NCBI RefSeq assembly: GCF_900114005.1
Contig: NZ_FORM01000007.1
Span: 124,001-188,000 of the forward strand
Source of the DNA: Olleya namhaensis
GTDB lineage: Bacteria > Bacteroidota > Bacteroidia > Flavobacteriales > Flavobacteriaceae
Length of the DNA: 64,000 bases
Reading direction: 5' to 3'
Shown here: positions 26,397 through 35,184 of the stretch, piece after piece
How the letters are laid out: every line of letters starts with the position of its first letter
How positions within the stretch are numbered: position 1 is the first letter of the stretch
Made by a program: the position numbers and the translations under genes
The notes under the pieces: model-generated
What the model saw: only the letters and a program-made list of their open reading frames with translations
What the model was told of the DNA's origin: nothing
Database searches by the model: none

Positions 26397-27617
26397 TTAC
26401 TCGTAACGCAAAGCAGTTATAGGATCTAAAGCCGATGCTTTTCTAGCTGGATACCATCCAAAAAAGATACCTGTTACAGCACATACTGCAAAAGAAATGA
26501 CAATAGAATACATAGCCACGCTTGTAGGCCAATTTAAGAATTTTTCTATGAATACCGTGGCTCCAAGCCCTAATAATACACCTAAAACACCACCAGTTAT
26601 GCTTATTAAAATGGCTTCTATTAAAAATTGCATTAAAATATCGGAGCCCTTTCCTCCTACAGCCATACGTAACCCAATCTCTTTGGTACGTTCTTTTACG
26701 GAAACATACATGATATTCATAATCCCAATTCCTCCAATTAATAAAGAGATACTAGCTACCGCAACTAGCAGTATTGTAAGCATTTCGCTGGTTGAACTAA
26801 AGGTTGAAATTAACTCTTCCATAGAACGCACAGTAAAATCGTCTGTATCACTATCGGTTAATTTGTGTTGTTCTCTTAAAATTTTAGAGACTTCTAAAAC
26901 AGCATTTGGCGCCTCTTCCTCACTGATAGCAGATGACATAATCTGATTTAAATGATCGATAGCTAAAATACGTTTTTGCACCGTTGTATAAGGTGCAATA
27001 ACTACATCGTCTTGATCTTGACCAAAGGTGTTTTCTCCTTTTTCTTCTAAAACACCTATGACTTTAAACGGAATATTATTAAAACGAATCATTTGCCCTA
27101 CAGGCTCTTGACCATCAGGAAATATATTATCTACCACAGTTTGACCTATTACAGCCACTTTAGAGGCTGTTTGAACCTCAGCATCTGTAAACATGCTTCC
27201 ACTTTGTAAATCGACCACTTTAATGTTTAAATACTCAGGGTTAACACCGTAAATCGAGGATGGCCAGTTGCTAGACCCATTAATAACTTGTCCTTTACCT
27301 TCTACCACTGGCGTGCTATAACTTAGTAAAGTCGATTGCGCTTTAATGGCTTTATAATCACTTAAAGTCAGCGATTCCATAACACTTGCCTCTTGCCTTA
27401 CACCGCCTCGGGTGTCTGCGCCTGCTTTTATAGTTATCATATTAGATCCCATACTTGATATGGTAGTCCGAATGCTCTCTTTGGAGCCTTCTCCAATAGC
27501 TAACATTGCAATAACAGAAGCCACACCTATAATAATCCCAAGCATCGTTAATAAGGTTCTTGTTTTATTAAGAATGATGGCTTTTGTTGCGATTTTAAAT
27601 AAATTTAATAGTCTCAT
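26397..27617 (-). CDS. macB: MacB-type ABC transporter permease (FtsX-like)
   Basis: The 406-residue protein has one N-terminal membrane helix (TLLTMLGIIIGVASVIAMLAIG in outline), a periplasmic MacB_PCD domain of about 220 residues and three C-terminal helices with the FtsX signature GIMNIMYVSVKERTKEIGLRMAVG. Type VII ABC exporters of this kind drive periplasmic substrates through TolC by mechanotransmission. The ATPase, adaptor and TolC genes lie upstream in the same orientation. The substrate is unknown: a peptide, siderophore, lipid or drug. Confidence 0.93.
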   Translation of the reverse strand: MRLLNLFKIATKAIILNKTRTLLTMLGIIIGVASVIAMLAIGEGSKESIRTTISSMGSNMITIKAGADTRGGVRQEASVMESLTLSDYKAIKAQSTLLSYSTPVVEGKGQVINGSSNWPSSIYGVNPEYLNIKVVDLQSGSMFTDAEVQTASKVAVIGQTVVDNIFPDGQEPVGQMIRFNNIPFKVIGVLEEKGENTFGQDQDDVVIAPYTTVQKRILAIDHLNQIMSSAISEEEAPNAVLEVSKILREQHKLTDSDTDDFTVRSMEELISTFSSTSEMLTILLVAVASISLLIGGIGIMNIMYVSVKERTKEIGLRMAVGGKGSDILMQFLIEAILISITGGVLGVLLGLGATVFIEKFLNWPTSVAMYSIVISFAVCAVTGIFFGWYPARKASALDPITALRYE

Positions 27618-27706
27618 CTGTTTATATTTAGTGTTTTTTTAAGGTCAAATGGAATGCCACAATTACATATAAATTCATATTAGAATTTTGATATGGCATT
27701 TCATAA

Positions 27707-28450
27707 TTAACCGTCTTGTTTAGGTAGTTTGGCCAATTCATTTGCTGCAGATTGAATATTATGATTATCATAATCCTGCATCACTTCACCATCTTTTAAC
27801 ACAATAGTTCTGCTGCTAAATGTAGCTATATCTGGCTCGTGCGTAACAAATGTGATTGTAATCCCTTGTTTGTTTAACTCCTGAAATAACGCCATAATCT
27901 CATAAGACGTTCTTGTATCTAAATTTCCTGTGGCTTCATCAGCTAAAATCATTACTGGATTATTAACCAACGATCTAGCAATAGCCACACGTTGTTGTTG
28001 TCCTCCCGAAAGCTGCGAAGGTGTATGATGCAATCGCTCGCCCAAACCAACCATCTCTAAAGCTTTGATTGCACGTTCCCTTCGCTCTTCGGAATTTACT
28101 TTACTGTTATATAATAAGGGCAACTCTACGTTTTCAATAGCCGATGTTCTAGCTAATAAATTATAAGATTGAAAAATGAAACCTATTTTTTCATTTCTAA
28201 TAGTTGCCAATTCATTTCTAGATAAATCTTTGACTCTTACACCATCAATTTCATAGGTTCCAGAAGTTGGTTGATCTAAACATCCTAAAATGTTTAACAT
28301 CGTACTTTTTCCAGAACCACTTGATCCCATTATAGTGACAAATTCTCCTTCTTTAATATCAAACGAAATACCTCTTAATGCATGAACCGTCTCGGTTCCC
28401 ATGGTAAACTCTCGTTTTAAATCTTCTATTTTTATGATTGCTTTACTCAT
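27707..28450 (-). CDS. MacB-type ABC transporter ATP-binding protein
   Basis: The 247-residue ATPase shows Walker [11 protein letters not shown]-loop FQSYNLL, signature [15 protein letters not shown], Walker [14 protein letters not shown] and the H-loop THEP. The LolD/MacB-type sequence lacks a fused permease, which is encoded separately 89 bp downstream. In E. coli MacB both parts are in one polypeptide; here they are split. It starts 6 bp after the adaptor gene. Confidence 0.96.
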   Translation of the reverse strand: MSKAIIKIEDLKREFTMGTETVHALRGISFDIKEGEFVTIMGSSGSGKSTMLNILGCLDQPTSGTYEIDGVRVKDLSRNELATIRNEKIGFIFQSYNLLARTSAIENVELPLLYNSKVNSEERRERAIKALEMVGLGERLHHTPSQLSGGQQQRVAIARSLVNNPVMILADEATGNLDTRTSYEIMALFQELNKQGITITFVTHEPDIATFSSRTIVLKDGEVMQDYDNHNIQSAANELAKLPKQDG

Positions 28451-28456
28451 GATTAA

Positions 28457-29662
28457 TTATTTTTTCCTGTTACCTCCTGGTTTTTGCGGCATAAACGGAC
28501 TTTCGCTTTTAGCGGAAACACTGGCCTCCGATTTTGAAACGCCTTTTAAACTATACACAAGTTTATCTCCTTCTGAAACACCACTTACCACTTGCACATT
28601 TACACCATCACTTGCGCCAAGTGTTACTGTTTTAGGTGAAATAGTCCCGTTACTTTCCAATACCCAAAGTGTTGTTCCTTCTTTAGTTCTTTCAGTGTTA
28701 TTAGCTTCTAATTGATGTTGCAAATTATAGCTTGCAAAGACTTCTTTTTCTGGTTTAAAGTTTATGGCTTTAGCTTCCGCAGTTAATACATCATTTAATT
28801 CTAATGTGTAAATTGAAATAGTTGCTGTTAATCCTGGCTTCAGTTTTAAATCTGGATTATCTGCTTTAATTACAACGGTGTACGTTACTACATTTGAAGT
28901 AACCGTTGGGTCTAATCTTACTTGTGTTACTTCACCTTCAAAGGTTTCACCTAAGTAAGCATCGACTGTAAATGTGACGCGTTGTCCTTCTTTTACTTGT
29001 CCTATATCTGCCTCATCTACATCTGCCTCTACTTGCATTTCTTTTAAATCTTGTGCAATAGTAAATAGCGTTGGTGTACTTAAACTTGCTGCCACCGTTT
29101 GCCCTTCGTCAATAGCTCTAGATAAAACCACACCATCGATAGGCGAATAAATATTAGCATAACCTAAATTAGTTCTGGCTTGTTGTAAATCTGAATAACG
29201 TTGCGTCACCGTTCCTTTTGCTGTTTGATAGTTGAAAGTCGCATCATCAAAATCTGATTTACTGATCACTTGATTATCAAATAACGTTTTCTGTCTGTCG
29301 TAAATCGTTTGCGTATAATTTCTTTGGCTAACCGCATTATCGTACGCTGCTTGTGCTTGCGTTTTTGCTGCATTTAAATTGGTTTTATCCAATTCGGCAA
29401 TCAACTGTCCTTCCATAACCACACTGTTATAATCCACATATATTTTTTCTACAACTCCAGACACTTGTGTACCAACCTCAACTTGCGTAATAGGCTCCAT
29501 TGTACCTGTTGCAGTAACCATGGTGGTAACATTAGCCTTTTTAGCTAAAACGGTCTTAGCTTCAATTACAATAGCATCGTCTCCTTTTAATAATGCGTAT
29601 CCTGCAATAGCGAGTACTACAAGTACAATACTTACTATTATTATATTTTTTTTATTTTTCAT
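28457..29662 (-). CDS. MacA-like periplasmic adaptor (HlyD/RND-MFP family)
   Basis: An N-terminal membrane helix (IIIVSIVLVVLAIAGYALL) is followed by a biotinyl-lipoyl-like segment, an alpha hairpin (about residues 80-165) and beta-barrel domains (VEIKADNPDLKLKPGLTATISIY in outline), the MacA/HlyD architecture. It links the MacB pair to TolC in the periplasm. I chose the ATG at 29662, which puts the membrane helix at the very start; an ATG 45 bp further upstream would add 15 polar residues with no function I can see. Confidence 0.93.
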   Translation of the reverse strand: MKNKKNIIIVSIVLVVLAIAGYALLKGDDAIVIEAKTVLAKKANVTTMVTATGTMEPITQVEVGTQVSGVVEKIYVDYNSVVMEGQLIAELDKTNLNAAKTQAQAAYDNAVSQRNYTQTIYDRQKTLFDNQVISKSDFDDATFNYQTAKGTVTQRYSDLQQARTNLGYANIYSPIDGVVLSRAIDEGQTVAASLSTPTLFTIAQDLKEMQVEADVDEADIGQVKEGQRVTFTVDAYLGETFEGEVTQVRLDPTVTSNVVTYTVVIKADNPDLKLKPGLTATISIYTLELNDVLTAEAKAINFKPEKEVFASYNLQHQLEANNTERTKEGTTLWVLESNGTISPKTVTLGASDGVNVQVVSGVSEGDKLVYSLKGVSKSEASVSAKSESPFMPQKPGGNRKK

Positions 29663-29763
29663 GAGTTTATATATTTTGTTTTTTGTTCGGTCACATGGTG
29701 CTTCCATATAATCATTTCCGTAGATATCGAATTTAAATTATGGAAGTTTCATGGTATTATGGT

Positions 29764-31095
29764 TTAAAGTTTAATGTCGTTTCCTTGATAAAATTGTAAT
29801 AATTGGTGGTATAAAATATTTAAGTATTTAGATTGTAAATAGTTTTGTTGCGCATTAGTGAATGTGTTTTGACTAATCACTAAGTCCGTTGTACTTAAAC
29901 CTCCTAACTCATACTTTTTCTGTGCTAGTTTATACGATTGCTCTGCTGCAGTTTTAGAGGCTTCCGCAGCAATGACTTGTTCTTGCGCAGACACTGCGTT
30001 TTGATACGCTGTTTCTACTTTTTTATAAACTTCTTTTTCTGCACCTTGCTTTTGTATTTGTGCTTTCTCTATGTTTACAGTAGCGGTTTGAACTGCTGCT
30101 TTGGTTTGATTTCGATTAAAAATGGGGATTGTTAAAGACAGTCCTATTTTCTGATTAAAATTTATATCAAACTGATCTGAAAACGTATTATCATTAATAC
30201 TTGTGTAACCAGAACCAATGCTTCCTGTTAATGACAACGTTGGTAAAAAGCCACCTTTTGCAATATCTAATTCTTTCTCGTTTGCAGCTATGTTTAGTTT
30301 ACTTGCTTGTATCTCTGGTAAAAAACCAATAGCGTTATTGTATAACTGGTTTTTATCAATTTCTAGATTAATTAAATCCATGTTTTCATCAATGGTTTCG
30401 ATCTCTAAATCTTCTAAAGGCGATAATTCTAATAACTGCTTTAACTGAATGATGTATTGTTGGTAATCATTTTTAGAAGCAATAACGTTGTACTTGTTTG
30501 TAGCTGCTTGACTTTGTGCTTCAGTATAATCGCTTAATGCAATAGTACCAGCATCTAAACGTGCTTTTGCTCTTAGTACTTCTTTTTCTGAAGCTGCTAA
30601 GTTATTTTCCGAAATAGCGATACTTTCTTTACTATAAAGTGTTTGTAAATAGACTTCTAGAATGTTTAACTCAATGTTATTTTTTTCTACTTCTTCCAAA
30701 AACACACGTTGCTCTAATAGTAATTTATTTTGTTTAATTTGATTGCTAATCTGGTTGCCCTGAAACAAGGTCATAGTACTATTTATACCAACATTAGTAC
30801 TGTTTATTTGATCTGTAACATAACTACTTGTAATAGGATCAATAGTGTTTCCGCTAGAAAAACTTTGAGATGCACTACCAAACAAGTTTGGTAATCTTGA
30901 CGATTTTGCTTTACTATAATCAATTTCGGCAATGCTTTTATTTAAAGCAGCTTCCTTAACCGTTATGTTATTTTCTATAGCGTAAGTGATGCAATCTTCT
31001 AACGACCACACTTTAGATGCAGTGGTAGTTGAAGCGTCTTGTGCAAAAGAAAACTGCACGAAGAATAGACTTGCTAGGATTAGATATAATTTCAT
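29764..31095 (-). CDS. TolC-family outer-membrane export protein
   Basis: A signal peptide (MKLYLILASLFFVQFSFAQ) precedes two OEP repeats: each has a long coiled helix pair and a short beta segment. Family motifs include WSLEDCITYAIENN, then the second-repeat LPEIQASKLNIAANEKELDIAKGGFLPTLSL in outline. It forms the trimeric outer-membrane tunnel for the MacAB-like exporter. It is the first gene of the operon. A different TolC homologue serves the copper operon at 38995. Confidence 0.95.
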   Translation of the reverse strand: MKLYLILASLFFVQFSFAQDASTTTASKVWSLEDCITYAIENNITVKEAALNKSIAEIDYSKAKSSRLPNLFGSASQSFSSGNTIDPITSSYVTDQINSTNVGINSTMTLFQGNQISNQIKQNKLLLEQRVFLEEVEKNNIELNILEVYLQTLYSKESIAISENNLAASEKEVLRAKARLDAGTIALSDYTEAQSQAATNKYNVIASKNDYQQYIIQLKQLLELSPLEDLEIETIDENMDLINLEIDKNQLYNNAIGFLPEIQASKLNIAANEKELDIAKGGFLPTLSLTGSIGSGYTSINDNTFSDQFDINFNQKIGLSLTIPIFNRNQTKAAVQTATVNIEKAQIQKQGAEKEVYKKVETAYQNAVSAQEQVIAAEASKTAAEQSYKLAQKKYELGGLSTTDLVISQNTFTNAQQNYLQSKYLNILYHQLLQFYQGNDIKL

Positions 31096-31239
31096 TTTTT
31101 TGAGTGTTTTGATTTAACACTTCAAAGATGAAACTATATGTAATCTTATTATAAAGCGATAGACGTTTGAGGCAATTGACTATACAAAAGCCCGTTATTT
31201 ATCGATGAGATTTTTTCGGCTTTAGCCTAAAAACAAAAA

Positions 31240-31264
31240 CAGCATCTAATTACCTTAGATGCTG
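31240..31264 (-). terminator. Terminator of the ADH/OsmC/OYE operon
   Basis: A perfect 10-bp stem CAGCATCTAA/TTAGATGCTG is followed by TTTTTGTTTTT on the minus strand, 26 bp after the ADH stop codon. Confidence 0.88.
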
Positions 31265-31289
31265 CTGTATTATAAAGTTAAAAACCGTT

Positions 31290-32348
31290 TTAGTTTTTAA
31301 GAGATTTCATGTCAATTACAAAACGATATTTAACATCGTTACTAGTTACACGATCGTAGGCTTTATTAATATCTTGCATATCAATAAGCTCAATATCACT
31401 AATAATATTGTGCTCTCCACAAAAATCTAGCATTTCTTGAGTTTCTTTAATTCCTCCAATTAAAGATCCTGCAATACGCTTGCGTCCTCCTATAAGATTA
31501 CCTCCATGAAAAGGTTTTAAAGCCTCTATTGCACCAACTAACACCATTGTAGCATCAATTTTAAGCAACGTTAAATAAGGATCCATTTCATGACCTACAG
31601 GAATGGTGTTTAAGATAAAATCGAAACTTCCTTGATGCTTCTTCATAGCCTCAGCATCTTTAGACACCAATACTTCATGTGCTCCTAATCTTTTAGCATC
31701 TTTACCTTTTTCTGGAGAGGTTGTAATCATAACAACATGTGCTCCTAAAGCATGTGCAAACTTAACACCCATATGTCCTAATCCACCAAGACCAATAACA
31801 CCTACTTTATCTCCTTTTTTTACTTTCCAGTGACTTAAAGGGGACCAAGTTGTAATTCCTGCACATAATAATGGTGCTGTTCCTGCGTCGTCTAAATTCT
31901 CAGGAATACGTAATACAAATTTCTCATCAACAACTACAGAGGTAGAATACCCACCGTATGTTTGTTTACCTTCAATATGCTTATCAGGACTATTATAAGT
32001 CCATGTTGTTCCTTTTTCGCAAAATTGTTCTAAATCTTGTTCGCAAGAAGAACACGTTTGGCAAGAATCTACTAAACATCCTACACCTACTTTATCTCCT
32101 ACCTTGTATTTAGTAACACCTGCACCAACTTCTAAAACACGACCAATAATCTCGTGTCCTGGCACTACCGGATATGTTGATCCTTTCCAATCGTTTCTAA
32201 CGGTGTGTATATCACTATGGCAAACACCACAAAACGTAATATCAATTTTTACATCGTCTGCACCCACAGCTCTTCTCTCTATATCTAAAGGTTTTAAATC
32301 TTCTGTTGCTGCTGTTGCACCATATGCTTTTACTGTTGTACTTGCCAT
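31290..32348 (-). CDS. Zinc-dependent NAD(P) alcohol dehydrogenase (YahK/cinnamyl-alcohol type)
   Basis: Catalytic zinc ligands are C43 (GVCHSD), H65-E66 (PGHE) and C162; the structural zinc is bound by C96, C99, C102 and C110. The Rossmann motif GLGGLGHMGVKFAHALGA fits the CAD/YahK subfamily, which reduces a wide range of aldehydes with NADPH. It starts 2 bp after the OsmC gene. Together with OsmC and the old yellow enzyme gene it forms an operon for detoxifying aldehydes, peroxides and enones. Confidence 0.95.
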   Translation of the reverse strand: MASTTVKAYGATAATEDLKPLDIERRAVGADDVKIDITFCGVCHSDIHTVRNDWKGSTYPVVPGHEIIGRVLEVGAGVTKYKVGDKVGVGCLVDSCQTCSSCEQDLEQFCEKGTTWTYNSPDKHIEGKQTYGGYSTSVVVDEKFVLRIPENLDDAGTAPLLCAGITTWSPLSHWKVKKGDKVGVIGLGGLGHMGVKFAHALGAHVVMITTSPEKGKDAKRLGAHEVLVSKDAEAMKKHQGSFDFILNTIPVGHEMDPYLTLLKIDATMVLVGAIEALKPFHGGNLIGGRKRIAGSLIGGIKETQEMLDFCGEHNIISDIELIDMQDINKAYDRVTSNDVKYRFVIDMKSLKN

Positions 32349-32350
32349 AA

Positions 32351-32776
32351 TTATGATTTTTTAAGAGTTACAATTAACTCGATTTCTGTATTTAATACTT
32401 TTGAAATTGGGCATACTTCCTTTGCTTTTTGAGCAATCTGTTGGAACTGTTCTGCGTCAATTTCTGGAACATCACCTACTAAATTTAATGTAATTTTAGT
32501 AATTGCACCATCTTCAAAAGTAACGGTAGCGTCTACATCTAAAGTAGTTGCTGTAAATTTATTTTCGTTTAATAAAAAGCTTAACTGCATTGCAAAACAT
32601 CCTGCATGTGCTGCTCCTATTAATTCTTCTGGGTTTGTTCCTTTTTCACCATCTTCAAATCGTGTATGAAATGAATACGCTGTTTTATCTAAAACCTTAC
32701 TAGCTGTTGTTAGGTTTCCTTGTCCATCTTTACCACTACCTTTCCATTCTGCATTTGCTTTTCTTGTAAATTTCAT
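32351..32776 (-). CDS. OsmC-family peroxiredoxin
   Basis: The 141-residue protein has the two redox cysteines of OsmC, C60 (GAAHAGCFAMQ) and C122 (EVCPISKVLN), and the N-terminal WKGSGKDGQGNLT typical of OsmC rather than Ohr. It reduces organic hydroperoxides in the cytoplasm. It lies between the OYE and ADH genes, 31 bp after the former. Confidence 0.95.
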   Translation of the reverse strand: MKFTRKANAEWKGSGKDGQGNLTTASKVLDKTAYSFHTRFEDGEKGTNPEELIGAAHAGCFAMQLSFLLNENKFTATTLDVDATVTFEDGAITKITLNLVGDVPEIDAEQFQQIAQKAKEVCPISKVLNTEIELIVTLKKS

Positions 32777-32807
32777 GTTGTGTGTTTTAAGTTAAACTAT
32801 TTATTAA

Positions 32808-33902
32808 TTATTTAGTTGCATTTGGATAATCTGTATATCCTTTTACTCCTGTTGTATAAAACGTGTCTTGATCCCACTCTGCTAACTCTAAATTGTTTTC
32901 AAAACGTTCTACTAAATCTGGATTAGAAATAAATGGCTTTCCGTAGGCTATTAAATCTGCATCACCAGCCTCCAACACTTTGTTTCCTTTGTCTTGATCA
33001 AACGCTGTGTTAATCATTAAAGTACCGTTATATAATGGTCTAAAGTGTTTTGCTATTTCTGTAACAGCAAAAGGAATTTCAGAAACATCTGTAAACGGTT
33101 CTGATAAATGTACGTAAGCTAAATTATAATCGTTTAATTTTTTGATAATATATTCAAACGTTGGGATTGTCTCTTTATCCATAGTAATACCAAATAACCC
33201 ATCTAAAGACGGATTAAAACGTGCGCCTATTTTTTCTTGAGGAATCACCTCTTTCATAGCATCTAAAACTTCAAAAAAGAAACGTGCTCTGTTTTCTATA
33301 CTTCCTCCATAGTTGTCTGTTCTCTTGTTAGACGTACCATTAAAAAATTGCTGAAACAAATAGCCATTTGAAGAGTGAATCTCCACACCATCAAATCCTG
33401 CTTTTACTGCATTTGCTGCTGCGTTTTTAAAATCTTCAATTGTTTGCTTGATATCTTGGATAGTCATTGCTCTTGGCGTAACTGTATCTTTAAAACCTTC
33501 TGGCGTAAATGATTTAGCGTTTGGATTTAAGGCTGAAGCCGAAATTGGTAGCTCTCCATTATGAAAATCTGGATGCGACATACGTCCAACATGCCATAGC
33601 TGAATAAAGATTTTTCCACCTTTGTCATGTACACGCTTCGTTACTTTTTTCCAACCTTCTACTTGGGCATCTGTATGAATCCCTGGTGTATGAATATATC
33701 CTACTGCCTGAGTTGATACTTGAGAACCTTCAGAAATAATTAAACCTGCCGAAGCACGTTGCTCATAATACAAGCCTTGTAATTGATCTGTAGCGACTTT
33801 ACCTTCGTTATCTGCACGACTACGTGTCATGGGTGCCATAACTAAGCGGTTTTTAAGATTAATATTTTTATTATATGGAGTTAATAGGGGTTGTTTGCTC
33901 AT
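32808..33902 (-). CDS. Old yellow enzyme family alkene reductase (NemA-like)
   Basis: The 364-residue TIM barrel has the FMN and substrate motifs of the OYE family: NRLVMAPMTRSRAD at the start, QLWHVGRMSHP, FDGVEIHSSNGYLFQQFFNG (the His/Asn pair) and the C-terminal GYTDYP. These enzymes use NADPH to reduce the C=C bond of enones, nitro compounds and N-ethylmaleimide. It heads the OYE-OsmC-ADH operon. Its promoter has the -7 box TAACTTTG (33931-33938 on the plus strand) and lies next to a Crp/Fnr gene. Confidence 0.95.
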   Translation of the reverse strand: MSKQPLLTPYNKNINLKNRLVMAPMTRSRADNEGKVATDQLQGLYYEQRASAGLIISEGSQVSTQAVGYIHTPGIHTDAQVEGWKKVTKRVHDKGGKIFIQLWHVGRMSHPDFHNGELPISASALNPNAKSFTPEGFKDTVTPRAMTIQDIKQTIEDFKNAAANAVKAGFDGVEIHSSNGYLFQQFFNGTSNKRTDNYGGSIENRARFFFEVLDAMKEVIPQEKIGARFNPSLDGLFGITMDKETIPTFEYIIKKLNDYNLAYVHLSEPFTDVSEIPFAVTEIAKHFRPLYNGTLMINTAFDQDKGNKVLEAGDADLIAYGKPFISNPDLVERFENNLELAEWDQDTFYTTGVKGYTDYPNATK

Positions 33903-33910
33903 TGTAAATA

Positions 33911-33969
33911 ATGTAAGTTGTTAATTATAACAAAGTTACATTACATGCTAGCCAATATCATTGATGTAA
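33911..33969 (-). promoter_or_regulatory. Promoter region of the OYE operon with ATGTAA/TTACAT half-sites
   Basis: The minus-strand -7 box TAACTTTG is at 33931-33938. Hexamers ATGTAA (33911-33916, 33964-33969) and TTACAT (33936-33941, 33941-33946) occur in inverted arrangement around it. They may be binding sites for the neighbouring Crp/Fnr protein, although they do not match the classical TGTGA palindrome. Confidence 0.35.
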
Positions 33970-33985
33970 GTCAATTAAGATAGAT

Positions 33986-34561
33986 TTAACTTTTAATAAG
34001 CCTTCGGACTCTACTTAAATTTTCTGGTGTGACCCCCAAATAATTAGCTATATCATAATTTGGCACACGATCCTCTATTAAAGGATACGAGGCACAAAAC
34101 TCTAGATAACGCTCTTTAGTGTTTTTTTCTTGCGAAGATAATATACGCTTACTCTGCGCTATGAATGCTTTAGTAAGTAGCAATCTAAAATAACGTTCAT
34201 ATATTGGGGCTTGGTCATAGATTTTTTGAAGATTATCATAACTAACAGATAACAGGTGTGCATCCTCTATGGCTTCGATATATAATTTAGCTGGCGTTTG
34301 ATTAAAAAAGGCTTCAAAATCGCCTATCCACCAGTTTTCTACTGCAAACTGTATGATGTGACTATTGCCTTTATCATCTAAATAATACGCTTTTAAACAG
34401 CCTTTTACCACAAAATACTGATGTTTTACATGAGTTCCTGATTTAAGTAAAAACTGCCCTTTAGAAACAGACACTTGCGTTAAAACAGAATTAAATAATT
34501 GCAGATCGTCTTGAGATGGCGAAATGTGATTAGTGATGTGTTTTACAATAGGTGCATGCAT
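33986..34561 (-). CDS. Crp/Fnr-family transcriptional regulator
   Basis: The 191-residue protein has a cyclic-nucleotide-binding-like domain (FLLKSGTHVKHQYFVVKGCLKAYY, IGDFEAFF) and a C-terminal helix-turn-helix with PNYDIANYLGVTPENLSRVRRLI. It is the short Bacteroidota type without Fe-S cysteines, so it is unlikely to be an oxygen sensor of the Fnr type. It lies 83 bp upstream of the OYE gene in the same orientation and is the likely regulator of that operon. Confidence 0.93.
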   Translation of the reverse strand: MHAPIVKHITNHISPSQDDLQLFNSVLTQVSVSKGQFLLKSGTHVKHQYFVVKGCLKAYYLDDKGNSHIIQFAVENWWIGDFEAFFNQTPAKLYIEAIEDAHLLSVSYDNLQKIYDQAPIYERYFRLLLTKAFIAQSKRILSSQEKNTKERYLEFCASYPLIEDRVPNYDIANYLGVTPENLSRVRRLIKS

Positions 34562-34605
34562 AGTGCAAAGATGGTATTTTCTAAATATTAAATACTAGTT
34601 TAACA

Positions 34606-34613
34606 TAACTTTG
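34606..34613 (+). promoter_or_regulatory. -7 box of the copper/heavy-metal efflux operon
   Basis: TAACTTTG matches TAnnTTTG, 40 bp upstream of the first gene. No metalloregulator gene lies in the operon, so the sensor must be encoded elsewhere. Confidence 0.5.
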
Positions 34614-34653
34614 TTTATAGATCAAAAAACATTTAATAAATTTACAATTAATT

Positions 34654-35067
34654 ATGAAGCAAGTATTACATAAAATAATGTCTTTTGCAATGGCTTTGGT
34701 AGTGTTACTATCTACAATGTCATTCACATTTAACATGCATTATTGTGGCGATACTTTAGTAGAAACAGCACTATTCCAAAAAGCAAAAGGCTGCGGAATG
34801 GAAATGATACAACCAGCAAAAGAAGGTTGTGTTATTACAAAAAAAAGCTGCTGTAGTGACGAACAACTTGTTGTAGATGGTCAAAATGAGCTTAAGCTTA
34901 AATTAGATCAAATATCTTTTGAGCAACAGTTTTTTATTGCTTCATTTGTTTACACCTATAGCACTCTTTTTGAAGGTGTAGAAAATAACACCGCTACGTT
35001 TGAAACGTACCACCCACCACTCGTCAGAACGAAAATATTTAAGTTAGACGAGACGTATTTAATCTGA
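34654..35067 (+). CDS. HYC_CC_PP-family exported protein of the copper operon
   Basis: A signal peptide (residues 1-27) precedes MHYCGDTL at about 29-36, GCGMEM, a KSCCSD pair and a C-terminal YHPPLVR. These His-Tyr-Cys, Cys-Cys and Pro-Pro motifs give the family its name. The family occurs in Bacteroidota next to metal efflux genes and probably binds a soft metal in the periplasm; activity is not proven. It heads the operon, 117 bp before cusA. Confidence 0.85.
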   Translation: MKQVLHKIMSFAMALVVLLSTMSFTFNMHYCGDTLVETALFQKAKGCGMEMIQPAKEGCVITKKSCCSDEQLVVDGQNELKLKLDQISFEQQFFIASFVYTYSTLFEGVENNTATFETYHPPLVRTKIFKLDETYLI

Positions 35068-35184
35068 TTTTAAAACAATAGACTGTATTATCCAGTGATT
35101 TATATCATTAGGATAATGTACTGTATTCGGTGTTTTCCTATTTGGAATGTCACCTCTTTCTAATTGTTTTAAACATTAAACTTT

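Noticed and set aside
28457-29707. Longer N-terminus for the MacA-like adaptor
   Set aside because: The extra 15 residues are polar and would precede the membrane helix unnaturally; ATG 29662 gives the usual family start.
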